Assembly (NCBI GenBank): GCA_039819185.1
Contig: JBCBSK010000116.1
Location: 1 to 12,367, forward strand
From: JBCBSK01 sp039819185
GTDB lineage: Bacteria > Pseudomonadota > Alphaproteobacteria > Rhizobiales > Tepidamorphaceae
Reading direction: 5' to 3'
Length of the DNA: 12,367 nucleotides
The position numbers and the translations under genes were made by a program. Positions 1-6,684 of the stretch are shown in pieces (position 1 is the stretch's first letter; every line of letters begins with the position of its first letter). The notes under the pieces are model-generated. The model was not told where the DNA came from. It saw only the letters and a program-made list of their open reading frames with translations, and did not search any database.

Positions 1-345
1 AACGAGGTTCATCGCCTCGGTTGCGGACTTGGTGAAGATGATCTCGTCAAGCGAGGCCGCATTCAGAAAGGCGCGAACGGTCTCGCGCGCCGCCTCATAG
101 CGCTCCGTCGCGGCGTTCGACAGAAAATGCAAGCCGCGATGAACGTTGGAATAGTCCCTCGAATAGACCTCGGAAATCGTATCGATCACGCTTTGAGGCT
201 TTTGGGCCGAGGCGCCATTGTCGAGATAGACCAGCGGCTTGCCATAGACTTCTCTGGAGAGGATCGGGAAATCCGCCCGAATGCGATCAATGTCATAGGC
301 GACCGCTGTCTCAGCGGTGAACTGTGCTGTCGGTTGGACCGTCAT
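1..345 (-). CDS. sufS: SufS, group II cysteine desulfurase, N-terminal part (cut by window start)
   Basis: PLP-dependent cysteine desulfurase that takes sulfur from L-cysteine as a persulfide and passes it to the SufBCD scaffold in the cytoplasm. Only the first 115 residues are present; the PLP lysine and the catalytic cysteine lie outside the window. Visible family marks are RADFPILSREVYGKPLVYLD followed by NGASAQKP (about residues 23-50), SNVHRGLHFLS (66-76) and the EIIFTKSATEAMNLV stretch (101-115), all typical of SufS/CsdA enzymes. The ATG at 345 is chosen because a strong AAGGAGG (plus-strand 351-357) lies 5 bases upstream and the protein begins where SufS proteins begin. It is the last visible gene of the suf operon, 69 bases after sufD. 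Identity is secure; only length and downstream genes are unknown. Confidence 0.96.
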   Translation of the reverse strand, partial: MTVQPTAQFTAETAVAYDIDRIRADFPILSREVYGKPLVYLDNGASAQKPQSVIDTISEVYSRDYSNVHRGLHFLSNAATERYEAARETVRAFLNAASLDEIIFTKSATEAMNLV

Positions 346-350
346 GGGGC

Positions 351-357
351 CCTCCTT
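351..357 (-). promoter_or_regulatory. Strong Shine-Dalgarno of sufS
   Basis: AAGGAGG on the minus strand, 5 bases before the sufS ATG. It is the best ribosome-binding match in the operon: sufC and sufD have only weak purine stretches, while sufB has AAGGAG. It fixes the sufS start and suggests that sufS is translated independently rather than by coupling to sufD. Confidence 0.8.
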
Positions 358-370
358 CCATCTAACGCCA

Positions 371-401
371 CCCGGATCACAGCAACATCTGCCAGTCCGG
401 G
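371..401 (-). other. Possible weak hairpin in the sufD-sufS spacer
   Basis: CCCGGA (371-376) and TCCGGG (396-401) could pair into a 6-bp stem around a 19-base loop in the 69-base gap between sufD and sufS. No T-run follows on the minus strand, so it does not look like an intrinsic terminator. It could be an mRNA structure or chance in GC-rich DNA. Confidence 0.2.
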
Positions 402-414
402 AAGGATCGTCTGA

Positions 415-1698
415 TCAGCGCGCGTCAAGCCAGGCCATGGCCGCACCCGACACAGCATCACGCAAGGGTTCGATGTCGATGCCCTCGATCGCCTCACCAA
501 TGAAGGCTGCGATCAGCAGCTTCTCGGCCTCCGCCGGCGGCAGACCACGTGCCTTGAGATAAAACATCAGGTCATCATCAAGCTGGCCAGCCGTCGCGCC
601 ATGGCCGCACTGAACGTCGTCGGCATAGATCTCAAGCTCGGGTTTGTTGTCGATCTCGGCCGTCGTCGACAACATCAGCGCCTGCGACATCATCCGGCCA
701 TCGGTCTTCTGGGCATCACGGTGGACCATGATTTTGCCCTGGAAGACGCCGCGAGACTTGTCGTCCAGCACTGTCTTGTAGAGTTCACGGCTGGTGCAAT
801 CGGGCTCGCGATGATCGACATACATTGTCGTATCGGCGTGCTGTGTGCCGCGCAAAAGCTGAGCCCCGGAAAAGCGCAGCTCTGAATGCTGGCCTTCCAT
901 TCGAAACGCCACCTGCGTGCGCGACAGGCTGGCGCCGAGCGTGATCGTGAACAGGTTCAAAACCGCATTGCCAGCGATGCGGCTTGCGACGGTCGCAAGA
1001 TGCGTCGCCTGATCGCCTTCCACCTGTAGCCGGACAAGATCGACACGCGCGCGATCCGCGACCTCGACATGGGTCACAGTATTGGCCTGATAAGCAACGC
1101 CGTCCGGTCCCTCATGACCAATCAGGATCGGCGCGATGGCGCCCTCGCCGACCGAGATGACGTTGCGCACGAAACTCGCTTCGGCCTCGCCACCTGCGAC
1201 AAAGGCAATCTGCAGAGGCCTGGTCAGTTCAGTACGCGCCGCGATTCTGATCACAACACCGCCCCGCATCAGGGCTGTATTCAGGTCGAGAACGGGTGAG
1301 GCAATGCCATCCATTTCTGCGGTCAGCACGTCGCGTAGCCACGCATCGGACTGGCCGAGCAGATCGTCAGTCGCAACGACGCTGACACCCTCCGGCATAT
1401 CACCAGCGACGATCTGCCCGTCAGACACAACAATGCGATCGGTCGCGAGGTCGGCAAAGTGCTCAGGCGTCGCAACCGCGCCACCGGACTCCGACAGTGG
1501 CGCGACCTCGCGCATCAACGTCCTAAGATCGGTGTACTTCCAGTCTTCAATCCGCCGGTGCGGCAGACCGGTAACACGAAACCGCTCGGCGGCCGCAGCG
1601 CGTGCCTCACGTACCCAACCGTCTGCCTGCGGCAGGGTCTCAAGCGCCGTGATGAGCGCCGTTTCCGCGGGCGTTGAGATCTTCTGAAGATCGTTCAT
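415..1698 (-). CDS. sufD: SufD, Fe-S cluster assembly scaffold subunit
   Basis: Part of the SufBC2D complex on which Fe-S clusters are assembled in the cytoplasm. The 427-residue protein has a helical N-terminal region containing HRRIEDWKYTDLR (about residue 47 on), a central right-handed beta-helix region, and the diagnostic C-terminal core with VHRDAQKTDGRMMSQALMLS and DDVQCGHGATAGQLDDD. The histidine of CGHGAT is residue 366 and should correspond to the SufD interface histidine (H360 in E. coli) that faces the SufB cysteine; C364 precedes it. The length fits the family. The ATG at 1698 lies 14 bases after the sufC stop, with only a weak purine-rich ribosome site, so coupling to sufC translation is likely. 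Identity is firm; the residue mapping is by motif, not by a full alignment. Confidence 0.97.
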   Translation of the reverse strand: MNDLQKISTPAETALITALETLPQADGWVREARAAAAERFRVTGLPHRRIEDWKYTDLRTLMREVAPLSESGGAVATPEHFADLATDRIVVSDGQIVAGDMPEGVSVVATDDLLGQSDAWLRDVLTAEMDGIASPVLDLNTALMRGGVVIRIAARTELTRPLQIAFVAGGEAEASFVRNVISVGEGAIAPILIGHEGPDGVAYQANTVTHVEVADRARVDLVRLQVEGDQATHLATVASRIAGNAVLNLFTITLGASLSRTQVAFRMEGQHSELRFSGAQLLRGTQHADTTMYVDHREPDCTSRELYKTVLDDKSRGVFQGKIMVHRDAQKTDGRMMSQALMLSTTAEIDNKPELEIYADDVQCGHGATAGQLDDDLMFYLKARGLPPAEAEKLLIAAFIGEAIEGIDIEPLRDAVSGAAMAWLDAR

Positions 1699-1712
1699 GG
1701 TGCGCTCTCGCC

Positions 1713-2465
1713 TTAGGCCGCTTCTTCGGCATCATAGTCGGCATAGCCGGACTTCTCGAGTTCGAGCGCCAGGTCCTTGCCGCCGGTTTTCACGATCCGC
1801 CCCTTTGACATGACATGCACGACATCAGGTACGATATGGGTCAGGAGCCGCTGATAGTGGGTGATGACAACCATCGCCCGATCCGGCCCGCGCAGCGCGT
1901 TGACGCCATCCGACACGATCCGAAGCGCATCGATGTCGAGGCCCGAGTCGGTCTCGTCCAACACGCACAAGCTCGGCTCAAGAAGCGCCATCTGCATGAT
2001 CTCGTTGCGCTTTTTCTCACCCCCTGAGAATCCGACATTGAGCGGCCTGCGCAGCATGTCCTGACTGACATTAAGCTTGGCCGAGGTTTCCTTGATCAGG
2101 CGCATGAAATCCGGCGTCGAAATCTCGTCTTGCCCGCGCGCCTTCCGGTGAGCGTTGATGGCAGCCTTCAGGAAGGTCATCGAGGCAACGCCAGGAATCT
2201 CGACTGGGTATTGGAAGGCGAGGAACACGCCGGCGGTGGCCCGCTCATCGGGTTCCATTTCCAGTAGATCTTCACCGTTGTAGGCAATTGAACCTTCGGT
2301 GACCTCATACTCGTCCTTGCCGGCGAGCACGTAAGACAAGGTCGACTTGCCCGATCCGTTCGGCCCCATGATCGCGTGCACCTCGCCGGCCTTTACTGAA
2401 AGATCAAGGCCATTGAGGATCTTCTTGCCGTCGATTTCGACGTGCAGGTTCTTGATGTCTAGCAT
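1713..2465 (-). CDS. sufC: SufC, ABC-type ATPase of the Suf complex
   Basis: ATPase subunit that drives conformational change in the SufBCD scaffold; it is a soluble member of the ABC superfamily, not a transporter. The 250 residues contain Walker A GPNGSGKS (34-41), the Q-loop in FQYP (Q85), the ABC signature FSGGEKKR (146-153), Walker B ending VLDETDSGLD (D170, E171) and the H-loop THY (H203). LDETDSGLDIDAL is the form typical of SufC. The reading frame is open for 31 more codons upstream, but that part lies inside the cupin gene in another frame and has no SufC similarity. The ATG at 2465, giving MLDIKNLHVEIDGKKIL, is the natural start, 11 bases after the cupin stop codon. The weak ribosome site suggests coupling to the gene before it. 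Confidence 0.97.
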   Translation of the reverse strand: MLDIKNLHVEIDGKKILNGLDLSVKAGEVHAIMGPNGSGKSTLSYVLAGKDEYEVTEGSIAYNGEDLLEMEPDERATAGVFLAFQYPVEIPGVASMTFLKAAINAHRKARGQDEISTPDFMRLIKETSAKLNVSQDMLRRPLNVGFSGGEKKRNEIMQMALLEPSLCVLDETDSGLDIDALRIVSDGVNALRGPDRAMVVITHYQRLLTHIVPDVVHVMSKGRIVKTGGKDLALELEKSGYADYDAEEAA

Positions 2466-2476
2466 GGTTGTCTCGT

Positions 2477-2974
2477 TCAGGATTCGCCGTCGAAATAATC
2501 GAGGCTGGTTTCTTTTCGCCCGACATAGCGCAAACCGCCAGCGCCGGGATTGTTCCAATCGAAGCGGCTGATCACCGCGAATTTCCCAGAGTCGGGATAG
2601 TCGGACACCTCTGTTTCGGCCATGGTCGAAACGCCGAGATAGCGCAGCGTGTCTGATCCGGTATTCAGGATCTGGTGCGCGGTCTCCGGCCCGCCGGTCG
2701 GTGCGCCAACGACATCGCCGGCCTTGATCGGATAGCGCTTGTCGCCATAGCGCAGCGTGCCCTCTCCCTCCAGAACAACGAATGCCTCGTCGATCTGGTG
2801 GTGGCTGTGGAACGGGAATGCCTTCGCTCCCGGTTCGACCTCATGCAGCATCAGACCGAGCCCCTTGAGACCGATCAAATGAGCGAAGGGGCCGACCTTT
2901 GCCTTGAAGACATCACCGTTTCCACCGTCACGCAAGGGCACGTCGGCGAGGTTGATGACGGGTTTCCCGGCCAT
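2477..2974 (-). CDS. Small cupin-domain protein inserted between sufB and sufC
   Basis: A 165-residue single-domain cupin resembling the uncharacterised COG3837-type cupins. Cupin motif 1 is visible as FPFHSHHQIDEAFVVLEGEG (about 53-72), with H56, H58 and E63 as metal ligands. Motif 2 is GDVVGAPTGGPETAHQILN, with H100 as the fourth ligand. All four expected ligands are present, so it should bind a divalent metal. No signal peptide or membrane segment is seen, so it is probably cytoplasmic. It starts 5 bases after the sufB stop and ends 11 bases before the sufC start, so it is almost certainly co-transcribed and translationally coupled. Substrate and reaction are unknown. The standard suf operon of relatives has sufB directly followed by sufC, so this is an added member. 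The family is clear; a role in Fe-S assembly is inference from position only. Confidence 0.9.
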   Translation of the reverse strand: MAGKPVINLADVPLRDGGNGDVFKAKVGPFAHLIGLKGLGLMLHEVEPGAKAFPFHSHHQIDEAFVVLEGEGTLRYGDKRYPIKAGDVVGAPTGGPETAHQILNTGSDTLRYLGVSTMAETEVSDYPDSGKFAVISRFDWNNPGAGGLRYVGRKETSLDYFDGES

Positions 2975-2979
2975 GACCG

Positions 2980-4503
2980 CTACCCGACCGAGCCCTCAAG
3001 CGAAATGCCGATCAGCTTTTGCGTCTCGACCATGAACTCCATCGGCAATTGCTGGATCACGTCGCGGACGAAGCCGTTGACGATCAACGCCACCGCCTCT
3101 TCCTCACCGAGCCCCCGCTGAAGGCAGTAAAACATCTGATCGTCGGAGATCTTGGATGTCGTTGCCTCGTGCTCGAACACGGCCGTAGGCGTCTTTGCCT
3201 CGATATAGGGCACGGTATGTGCGCCGCAGTCATTGCCGATCAGCAGCGAGTCGCACTGGGTGAAGTTACGCGCATTGTCCGCCTTGGCATGGGCCGAGAC
3301 GAGGCCGCGATAGGTGTTGTCCGAGCGGCCCGCTGCGATGCCTTTGGAGATGATCCGGCTCGATGTGTTCTTGCCTAAATGGATCATCTTGGTGCCGGAA
3401 TCGACCTGCTGCTTCCCATTCGAAATCGCGATGGAATAGAACTCGCCGCGCGAGTCATCGCCGCGCAGGATGCAGGACGGATACTTCCAGGTGATCGCGG
3501 AGCCCGTCTCAACCTGTGTCCAGGAGATTTTCGAGCGCGCACCGCGGCAATCGCCACGCTTGGTAACGAAGTTGTAGACCCCGCCCTTGCCGTTCGCATC
3601 GCCCGGATACCAGTTCTGCACGGTCGAATATTTGATTTCTGCATCGTCCAGCGCGATCAGTTCGACGACCGCCGCGTGAAGCTGGTTCTCGTCGCGCATC
3701 GGTGCCGTGCAGCCTTCGAGATAGCTGACATAGGAGCCCTTGTCGGCAATGATCAGCGTGCGCTCAAACTGGCCTGTATCCTTCTCGTTAATCCGGAAAT
3801 AGGTCGACAGTTCCATCGGGCAGCGCACGCCTGGCGGAATATAGACGAAGGACCCATCGGAGAAGACCGCCGAGTTCAGCGTTGCATAATAATTGTCGGT
3901 AACCGGAACCACCGTGCCGAGATACTGCCGCACGAGATCGGGATGCGTCTGAAGTGCTTCCGAGATCGAGCAGAAGACAATGCCGTGCTTGGCGAGTTCG
4001 TCCTTAAAGGTCGTAATGACCGAAACAGAATCGAACACCGCATCGATCGCCACCTTGCCCATTGGCGTGTTGCCAGGGCTTTGCTCGTCGAGCTCGGACG
4101 GTTCGCCAACTTTACGGATGCCGGCCAAAATCTCCTGCTCTTTCAGCGGAATGCCAAGCTTCTCATAGGTGCGCAGAAGCTCCGGATCGACCTCGTCGAG
4201 GCTCTTCGGCCCTTCCTTGAAGCCCTTCGGCGCGGCGTAATAGTAGAGGTCCTGGAAGTCGATCTTGGGATAGTCGACCTTGGCCCAGGTGGGTTCGGTC
4301 ATGGTGAGCCAGCGGCGATAGGCATCGAGCCGCCACTCGGTCATCCATCCCGGTTCGTTCTTCTTCGACGAGATCAGCCGAACGATGTCCTCGTTCAGAC
4401 CTTTCGGGGCCTTGTCGACCTCAATATCGGTCGTGAAGCCATATTTGTATTTGTCGACATCGATCATACTGACCTGATCGATGGTCTCCTGAACTGCCGG
4501 CAT
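2980..4503 (-). CDS. sufB: SufB, Fe-S cluster assembly scaffold subunit
   Basis: Core scaffold of the SufBC2D complex; receives sulfur from the cysteine desulfurase and builds the cluster. The 507-residue protein carries the characteristic C-terminal region FTQCDSLLIGNDCGAHTVPY, with C417 and C426 in this numbering, followed by FEHEATTSKISDDQMFYC. By motif, C417 and the E444-H445-E446 trio match E. coli C405 and E432-H433-E434, the residues tied to cluster formation. SWTQVETGSAITWKYPSC is also typical. The frame can be extended to a TTG at 4530, but the ATG at 4503 has AAGGAG (4510-4515) 6 bases upstream and is chosen. The gap to the upstream desulfurase gene is 54 bases; the cupin gene follows 5 bases after the TAG stop. 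Identity is firm; the start is very likely. Confidence 0.97.
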   Translation of the reverse strand: MPAVQETIDQVSMIDVDKYKYGFTTDIEVDKAPKGLNEDIVRLISSKKNEPGWMTEWRLDAYRRWLTMTEPTWAKVDYPKIDFQDLYYYAAPKGFKEGPKSLDEVDPELLRTYEKLGIPLKEQEILAGIRKVGEPSELDEQSPGNTPMGKVAIDAVFDSVSVITTFKDELAKHGIVFCSISEALQTHPDLVRQYLGTVVPVTDNYYATLNSAVFSDGSFVYIPPGVRCPMELSTYFRINEKDTGQFERTLIIADKGSYVSYLEGCTAPMRDENQLHAAVVELIALDDAEIKYSTVQNWYPGDANGKGGVYNFVTKRGDCRGARSKISWTQVETGSAITWKYPSCILRGDDSRGEFYSIAISNGKQQVDSGTKMIHLGKNTSSRIISKGIAAGRSDNTYRGLVSAHAKADNARNFTQCDSLLIGNDCGAHTVPYIEAKTPTAVFEHEATTSKISDDQMFYCLQRGLGEEEAVALIVNGFVRDVIQQLPMEFMVETQKLIGISLEGSVG

Positions 4504-4509
4504 CTCAGT

Positions 4510-4515
4510 CTCCTT
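4510..4515 (-). promoter_or_regulatory. Shine-Dalgarno that decides the sufB start
   Basis: AAGGAG on the minus strand, 6 bases before the ATG at 4503. It favours this ATG over the in-frame TTG at 4530, whose nine extra residues (MTPGDKETE) show no relation to SufB. Confidence 0.75.
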
Positions 4516-4557
4516 GTCTCCCGGGGTCAAGGTCCGGGGATGGGTGTCCTCACGTGA

Positions 4558-5730
4558 TCAGGCAGCACGCGATTTACGGCGCGACAGGCTGTGGTGGATT
4601 TCTCGCCACACCTGTCGACATAGGGCAATATCGGTATCTGTCGTCCCCCAGCCGAGACTAATTCTAACTGCGCTGCCTGCCAGATCAGGCGCGACGCCCA
4701 TGGCGACAAGGACATGGCTGGCTGTCACCTTGCCGGATGAGCACGCGGAGCCGGAACTCACGGCGACGCCTGAAAGATCAAAGGAAATCAATGCCGTCTC
4801 GGCGGACAGCGCCTTTGATGCGATGCAGATCGTGTTCGGCAGGCGATCGGTTTCACGGCCGAAAATCACCGCCTCTGGTACGTCCTCGAGGAGATCCGCT
4901 TCGAGCCTGTCACGCAGTTGGCGGACATGCGTCCAATCGCCAAGCGATTGACCAGCTTCCTCGGCCGCAGCACCAAAACCTGCGATGCCGGCGACATTCT
5001 CTGTTCCTGCGCGGCGGTTGCGCTCCTGGCCACCGCCGGCGACGAGCGGAAGCCCAAGCGCAATGTCGCGTCCCGGCGCGATCACAAGCGCGCCGACGCC
5101 TTTCGGACCGCCAAGCTTATGCGCAGACAGCGTGATTAAGTCCGCGCCAAGTGCTTTACTATCGACCGTCACACGGCCAACCGTTTGCACCGCATCGACA
5201 TGCAGAATACCGCCGGCCTTGTGCACGATGTCGGCAACCTCATCAATCGGCTGCATGACACCGGTTTCGTTGTTTGCAGCCATAACCGAGACCAGCGCCG
5301 GGCCTTTCGCGTCAGATAGTGCCCGCTGCAGGCAATCACGATTGATGATCCCGTCGGTATCAACGGGCAAAACCTCCAAACCGGAGTCAGCGCCCTTGCC
5401 CTGCTGCAAGACGGACGGATGTTCCACTGCACTGACCAAGCGACGCTTGATCGCACTACCGGCTTGGGCCAAACCAGGCGCCAGTGCCATGGCGTTGGCC
5501 TCACTGCCAGACGCCGTGAAAATGATATCCTCCGTTCGCGCGCCGACAAGCGTCGCCACCTGGCGCCGTGCCCGCTCGACAATCGCCCGTGCCGCGCGCC
5601 CTTCTGCATGAACCGAAGACGGGTTGCCGGCGCAGTCCAGCGCCGACAGCATGGCAGCGCGTGCAGCCGGCCGAAGCGGCGCTGTCGCGTTATAGTCAAG
5701 ATAGGCGCGTTCCGCCGTCACATCCAACAT
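4558..5730 (-). CDS. Group I (NifS/IscS-like) cysteine desulfurase, first gene of the suf operon
   Basis: PLP enzyme converting L-cysteine to L-alanine with formation of an enzyme persulfide; called sufS2 in some descriptions of rhizobial suf operons. The 390-residue form contains AYLDYNATAPLRP (10-21), the histidine of VEHPSVL (H104), NNETGVMQPI (153-162), the PLP lysine in LSAHKLGGPKG (K205) and the catalytic cysteine in SSGSACSSG (C330). The SSGSACSSG loop marks group I, distinct from the group II SufS at the other end of the operon. The frame stays open back to an ATG at 5901, but that 57-residue extension (codons 5901 to 5731) is low-complexity, overlaps the leader hairpin and begins right beside the promoter. 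The ATG at 5730 gives the family N-terminus and is preferred, although no strong ribosome site precedes it. Function is firm, start likely. Confidence 0.93.
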   Translation of the reverse strand: MLDVTAERAYLDYNATAPLRPAARAAMLSALDCAGNPSSVHAEGRAARAIVERARRQVATLVGARTEDIIFTASGSEANAMALAPGLAQAGSAIKRRLVSAVEHPSVLQQGKGADSGLEVLPVDTDGIINRDCLQRALSDAKGPALVSVMAANNETGVMQPIDEVADIVHKAGGILHVDAVQTVGRVTVDSKALGADLITLSAHKLGGPKGVGALVIAPGRDIALGLPLVAGGGQERNRRAGTENVAGIAGFGAAAEEAGQSLGDWTHVRQLRDRLEADLLEDVPEAVIFGRETDRLPNTICIASKALSAETALISFDLSGVAVSSGSACSSGKVTASHVLVAMGVAPDLAGSAVRISLGWGTTDTDIALCRQVWREIHHSLSRRKSRAA

Positions 5731-5748
5731 CCCGTTCGACCATTGGGG

Positions 5749-5776
5749 TGGCCAGGCGCTGGTCTGCGCCTGACCA
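5749..5776 (-). other. GC-rich hairpin in the suf leader just upstream of the first start codon
   Basis: On the minus strand TGGTCAGGCGC, a six-base loop AGACCA and GCGCCTGGCCA form an 11-bp stem with one U-G wobble. It ends 18 bases before the ATG at 5730, so in the mRNA it would sit next to the ribosome-binding region. No T-run follows on either strand, so it is not an intrinsic terminator. It could modulate initiation or stability of the suf message. Its existence is read directly; function is unproven. Confidence 0.5.
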
Positions 5777-5903
5777 TGCTGGCCCATTCTTCCATGACGA
5801 GAGCATGATTGCGCCATCTCTCTGCGCAAGATGCTTGATTCACGGCCTGAACCGGGCCATATCATCGTTTCGTCCGACGCTCTACGCTGCCATGCGGCCA
5901 TGG

Positions 5904-5933
5904 ATAGAGTTTCGAATAATTCTAAACTGGCAA
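5904..5933 (-). promoter_or_regulatory. Candidate suf operon promoter
   Basis: On the minus strand a -35-like TTGCCA (plus positions 5928-5933) and a weak -10-like CTCTAT (5904-5909) are separated by 18 bases. The -35 matches TTGACA in five of six positions; the -10 match is poor. The Irr-like palindrome fills the spacer, the expected position for a repressor. Transcription would begin about 165 bases upstream of the first start codon. This is a prediction from sequence only. Confidence 0.4.
5910..5926. promoter_or_regulatory. Irr-box-like iron operator in the suf/hydrolase divergent promoter
   Basis: The core TTTCGAATAATTCTAAA matches the Irr-box pattern known from alphaproteobacteria, TTTAGAA-N3-TTCTAAA, at all fixed positions but one (C for A). 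Symmetry extends two bases further on each side (AG...CT, 5908-5928), giving a 21-base near-palindrome with one broken pair around an unpaired centre. Irr is a Fur-family regulator that senses haem/iron status, and suf operons are known members of the iron regulons of rhizobia. The site overlaps the predicted suf promoter, so repression of suf is the simplest reading. It lies about 90 bases upstream of the hydrolase start, so that gene might be controlled too. The box is seen; the regulator is inferred. Confidence 0.7.
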
Positions 5934-6017
5934 TTTAAAGCGCCGGGATGACCTGTCAAGAAGCAGACGGTCAGACACAACGTCCGTCGCCAGCCATCCG
6001 GCAATCTGGTTCCGCTC

Positions 6018-6674
6018 ATGCCTGAAGTTATTTTTCCCGGCCCCGAGGGGCGCCTCGAAGGGCGCTATCAGGCCGGTGATGGCGCCGATGCGCCAACGGC
6101 GATCATCCTGCATCCGCATCCGCAATTCGGCGGGACGATGAACAATCAGATCGTCTACAATCTCTATTACATGTTCGCCGAGCGCGGTTTTACGGTGCTG
6201 CGATTCAATTTTCGCGGCATCGGGCGCAGCCAAGGCGAGTTTGACCATGGCCATGGCGAATTGTCGGATGCGGCCAGCGCGCTCGACTGGCTGCAGAGCA
6301 TTCATCCCGATTCGAAATATTGCTGGATCGCCGGCTTTTCCTTTGGGGCTTGGATCGGCATGCAGCTTCTGATGCGCCGGCCTGAGGTGGCGGGCTTCAT
6401 CTCGATCGCTCCGCCGACGAACATCTATGATTTTTCGTTCCTGGCGCCCTGCCCGTCGTCGGGCCTGATCATCCATGGCGATGCCGACCGGGTCGTGCCG
6501 GTGCCCTCGACCAATCAACTTGTCGAGAAGCTGAAAAGCCAAAAAGGGATTGTGATCGATCAGATCACCATCCCCGGCGCCAACCACTTCTTCCAGGACC
6601 ACACCGATGTGCTGATGGACCATTGTGCCGACTATCTCGACCGGCGTTTGGCGGTGGAGATCGCGGAAGCCTGA
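6018..6674 (+). CDS. Small alpha/beta hydrolase (COG2945-like)
   Basis: A 218-residue cytoplasmic alpha/beta-hydrolase-fold protein of unknown substrate. The oxyanion-side motif LHPHPQFGGTMNN is at residues 31-43, the nucleophile elbow is GFSFG (106-110, S108), the acid is probably D157 in HGDADRVVP, and the catalytic histidine is H190 in GANHFF, so the triad looks complete. RFNFRGIGRSQGEFDHGHGE (62-81) is characteristic of this small family. No signal peptide. The ATG at 6018 gives the family N-terminus MPEVIFPGPEGRLEG; no clear ribosome site precedes it. It is divergent from the suf operon, with the Irr-like box between them, and its stop lies 4 bases from the end of anmK on the other strand. 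Fold and catalytic type are confident; the reaction is not known. Confidence 0.92.
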   Translation: MPEVIFPGPEGRLEGRYQAGDGADAPTAIILHPHPQFGGTMNNQIVYNLYYMFAERGFTVLRFNFRGIGRSQGEFDHGHGELSDAASALDWLQSIHPDSKYCWIAGFSFGAWIGMQLLMRRPEVAGFISIAPPTNIYDFSFLAPCPSSGLIIHGDADRVVPVPSTNQLVEKLKSQKGIVIDQITIPGANHFFQDHTDVLMDHCADYLDRRLAVEIAEA

Positions 6675-6684
6675 CCTATCAGGC
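6669..6684. other. Short hairpin spanning the two convergent stop codons
   Basis: GCCTGA-CCTA-TCAGGC can fold into a 6-bp stem with a four-base loop. It contains the TGA of the hydrolase (6672-6674) and the stop of anmK on the other strand (6679-6681). A clear T-run is missing on both sides, so it may or may not act as a weak bidirectional terminator. Confidence 0.3.

Noticed and set aside
2466..2558. 31-codon upstream extension of the sufC frame
   Set aside because: It lies wholly or largely within the cupin gene in another frame and encodes an Arg-rich stretch unlike SufC; MLDIKNLHV is the usual SufC start.
3379..4557. Long plus-strand open frame (392 codons) opposite sufB
   Set aside because: It is a shadow of sufB, which has clear family motifs across the same bases on the minus strand. 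The plus-strand product has no recognisable domain.
5731..5901. 57-codon in-frame N-terminal extension of the first cysteine desulfurase, starting at an ATG at 5901
   Set aside because: It begins beside the promoter and operator, contains the leader hairpin, and has no similarity to desulfurases. The family N-terminus (AYLDYNATAP) is reached shortly after the ATG at 5730.
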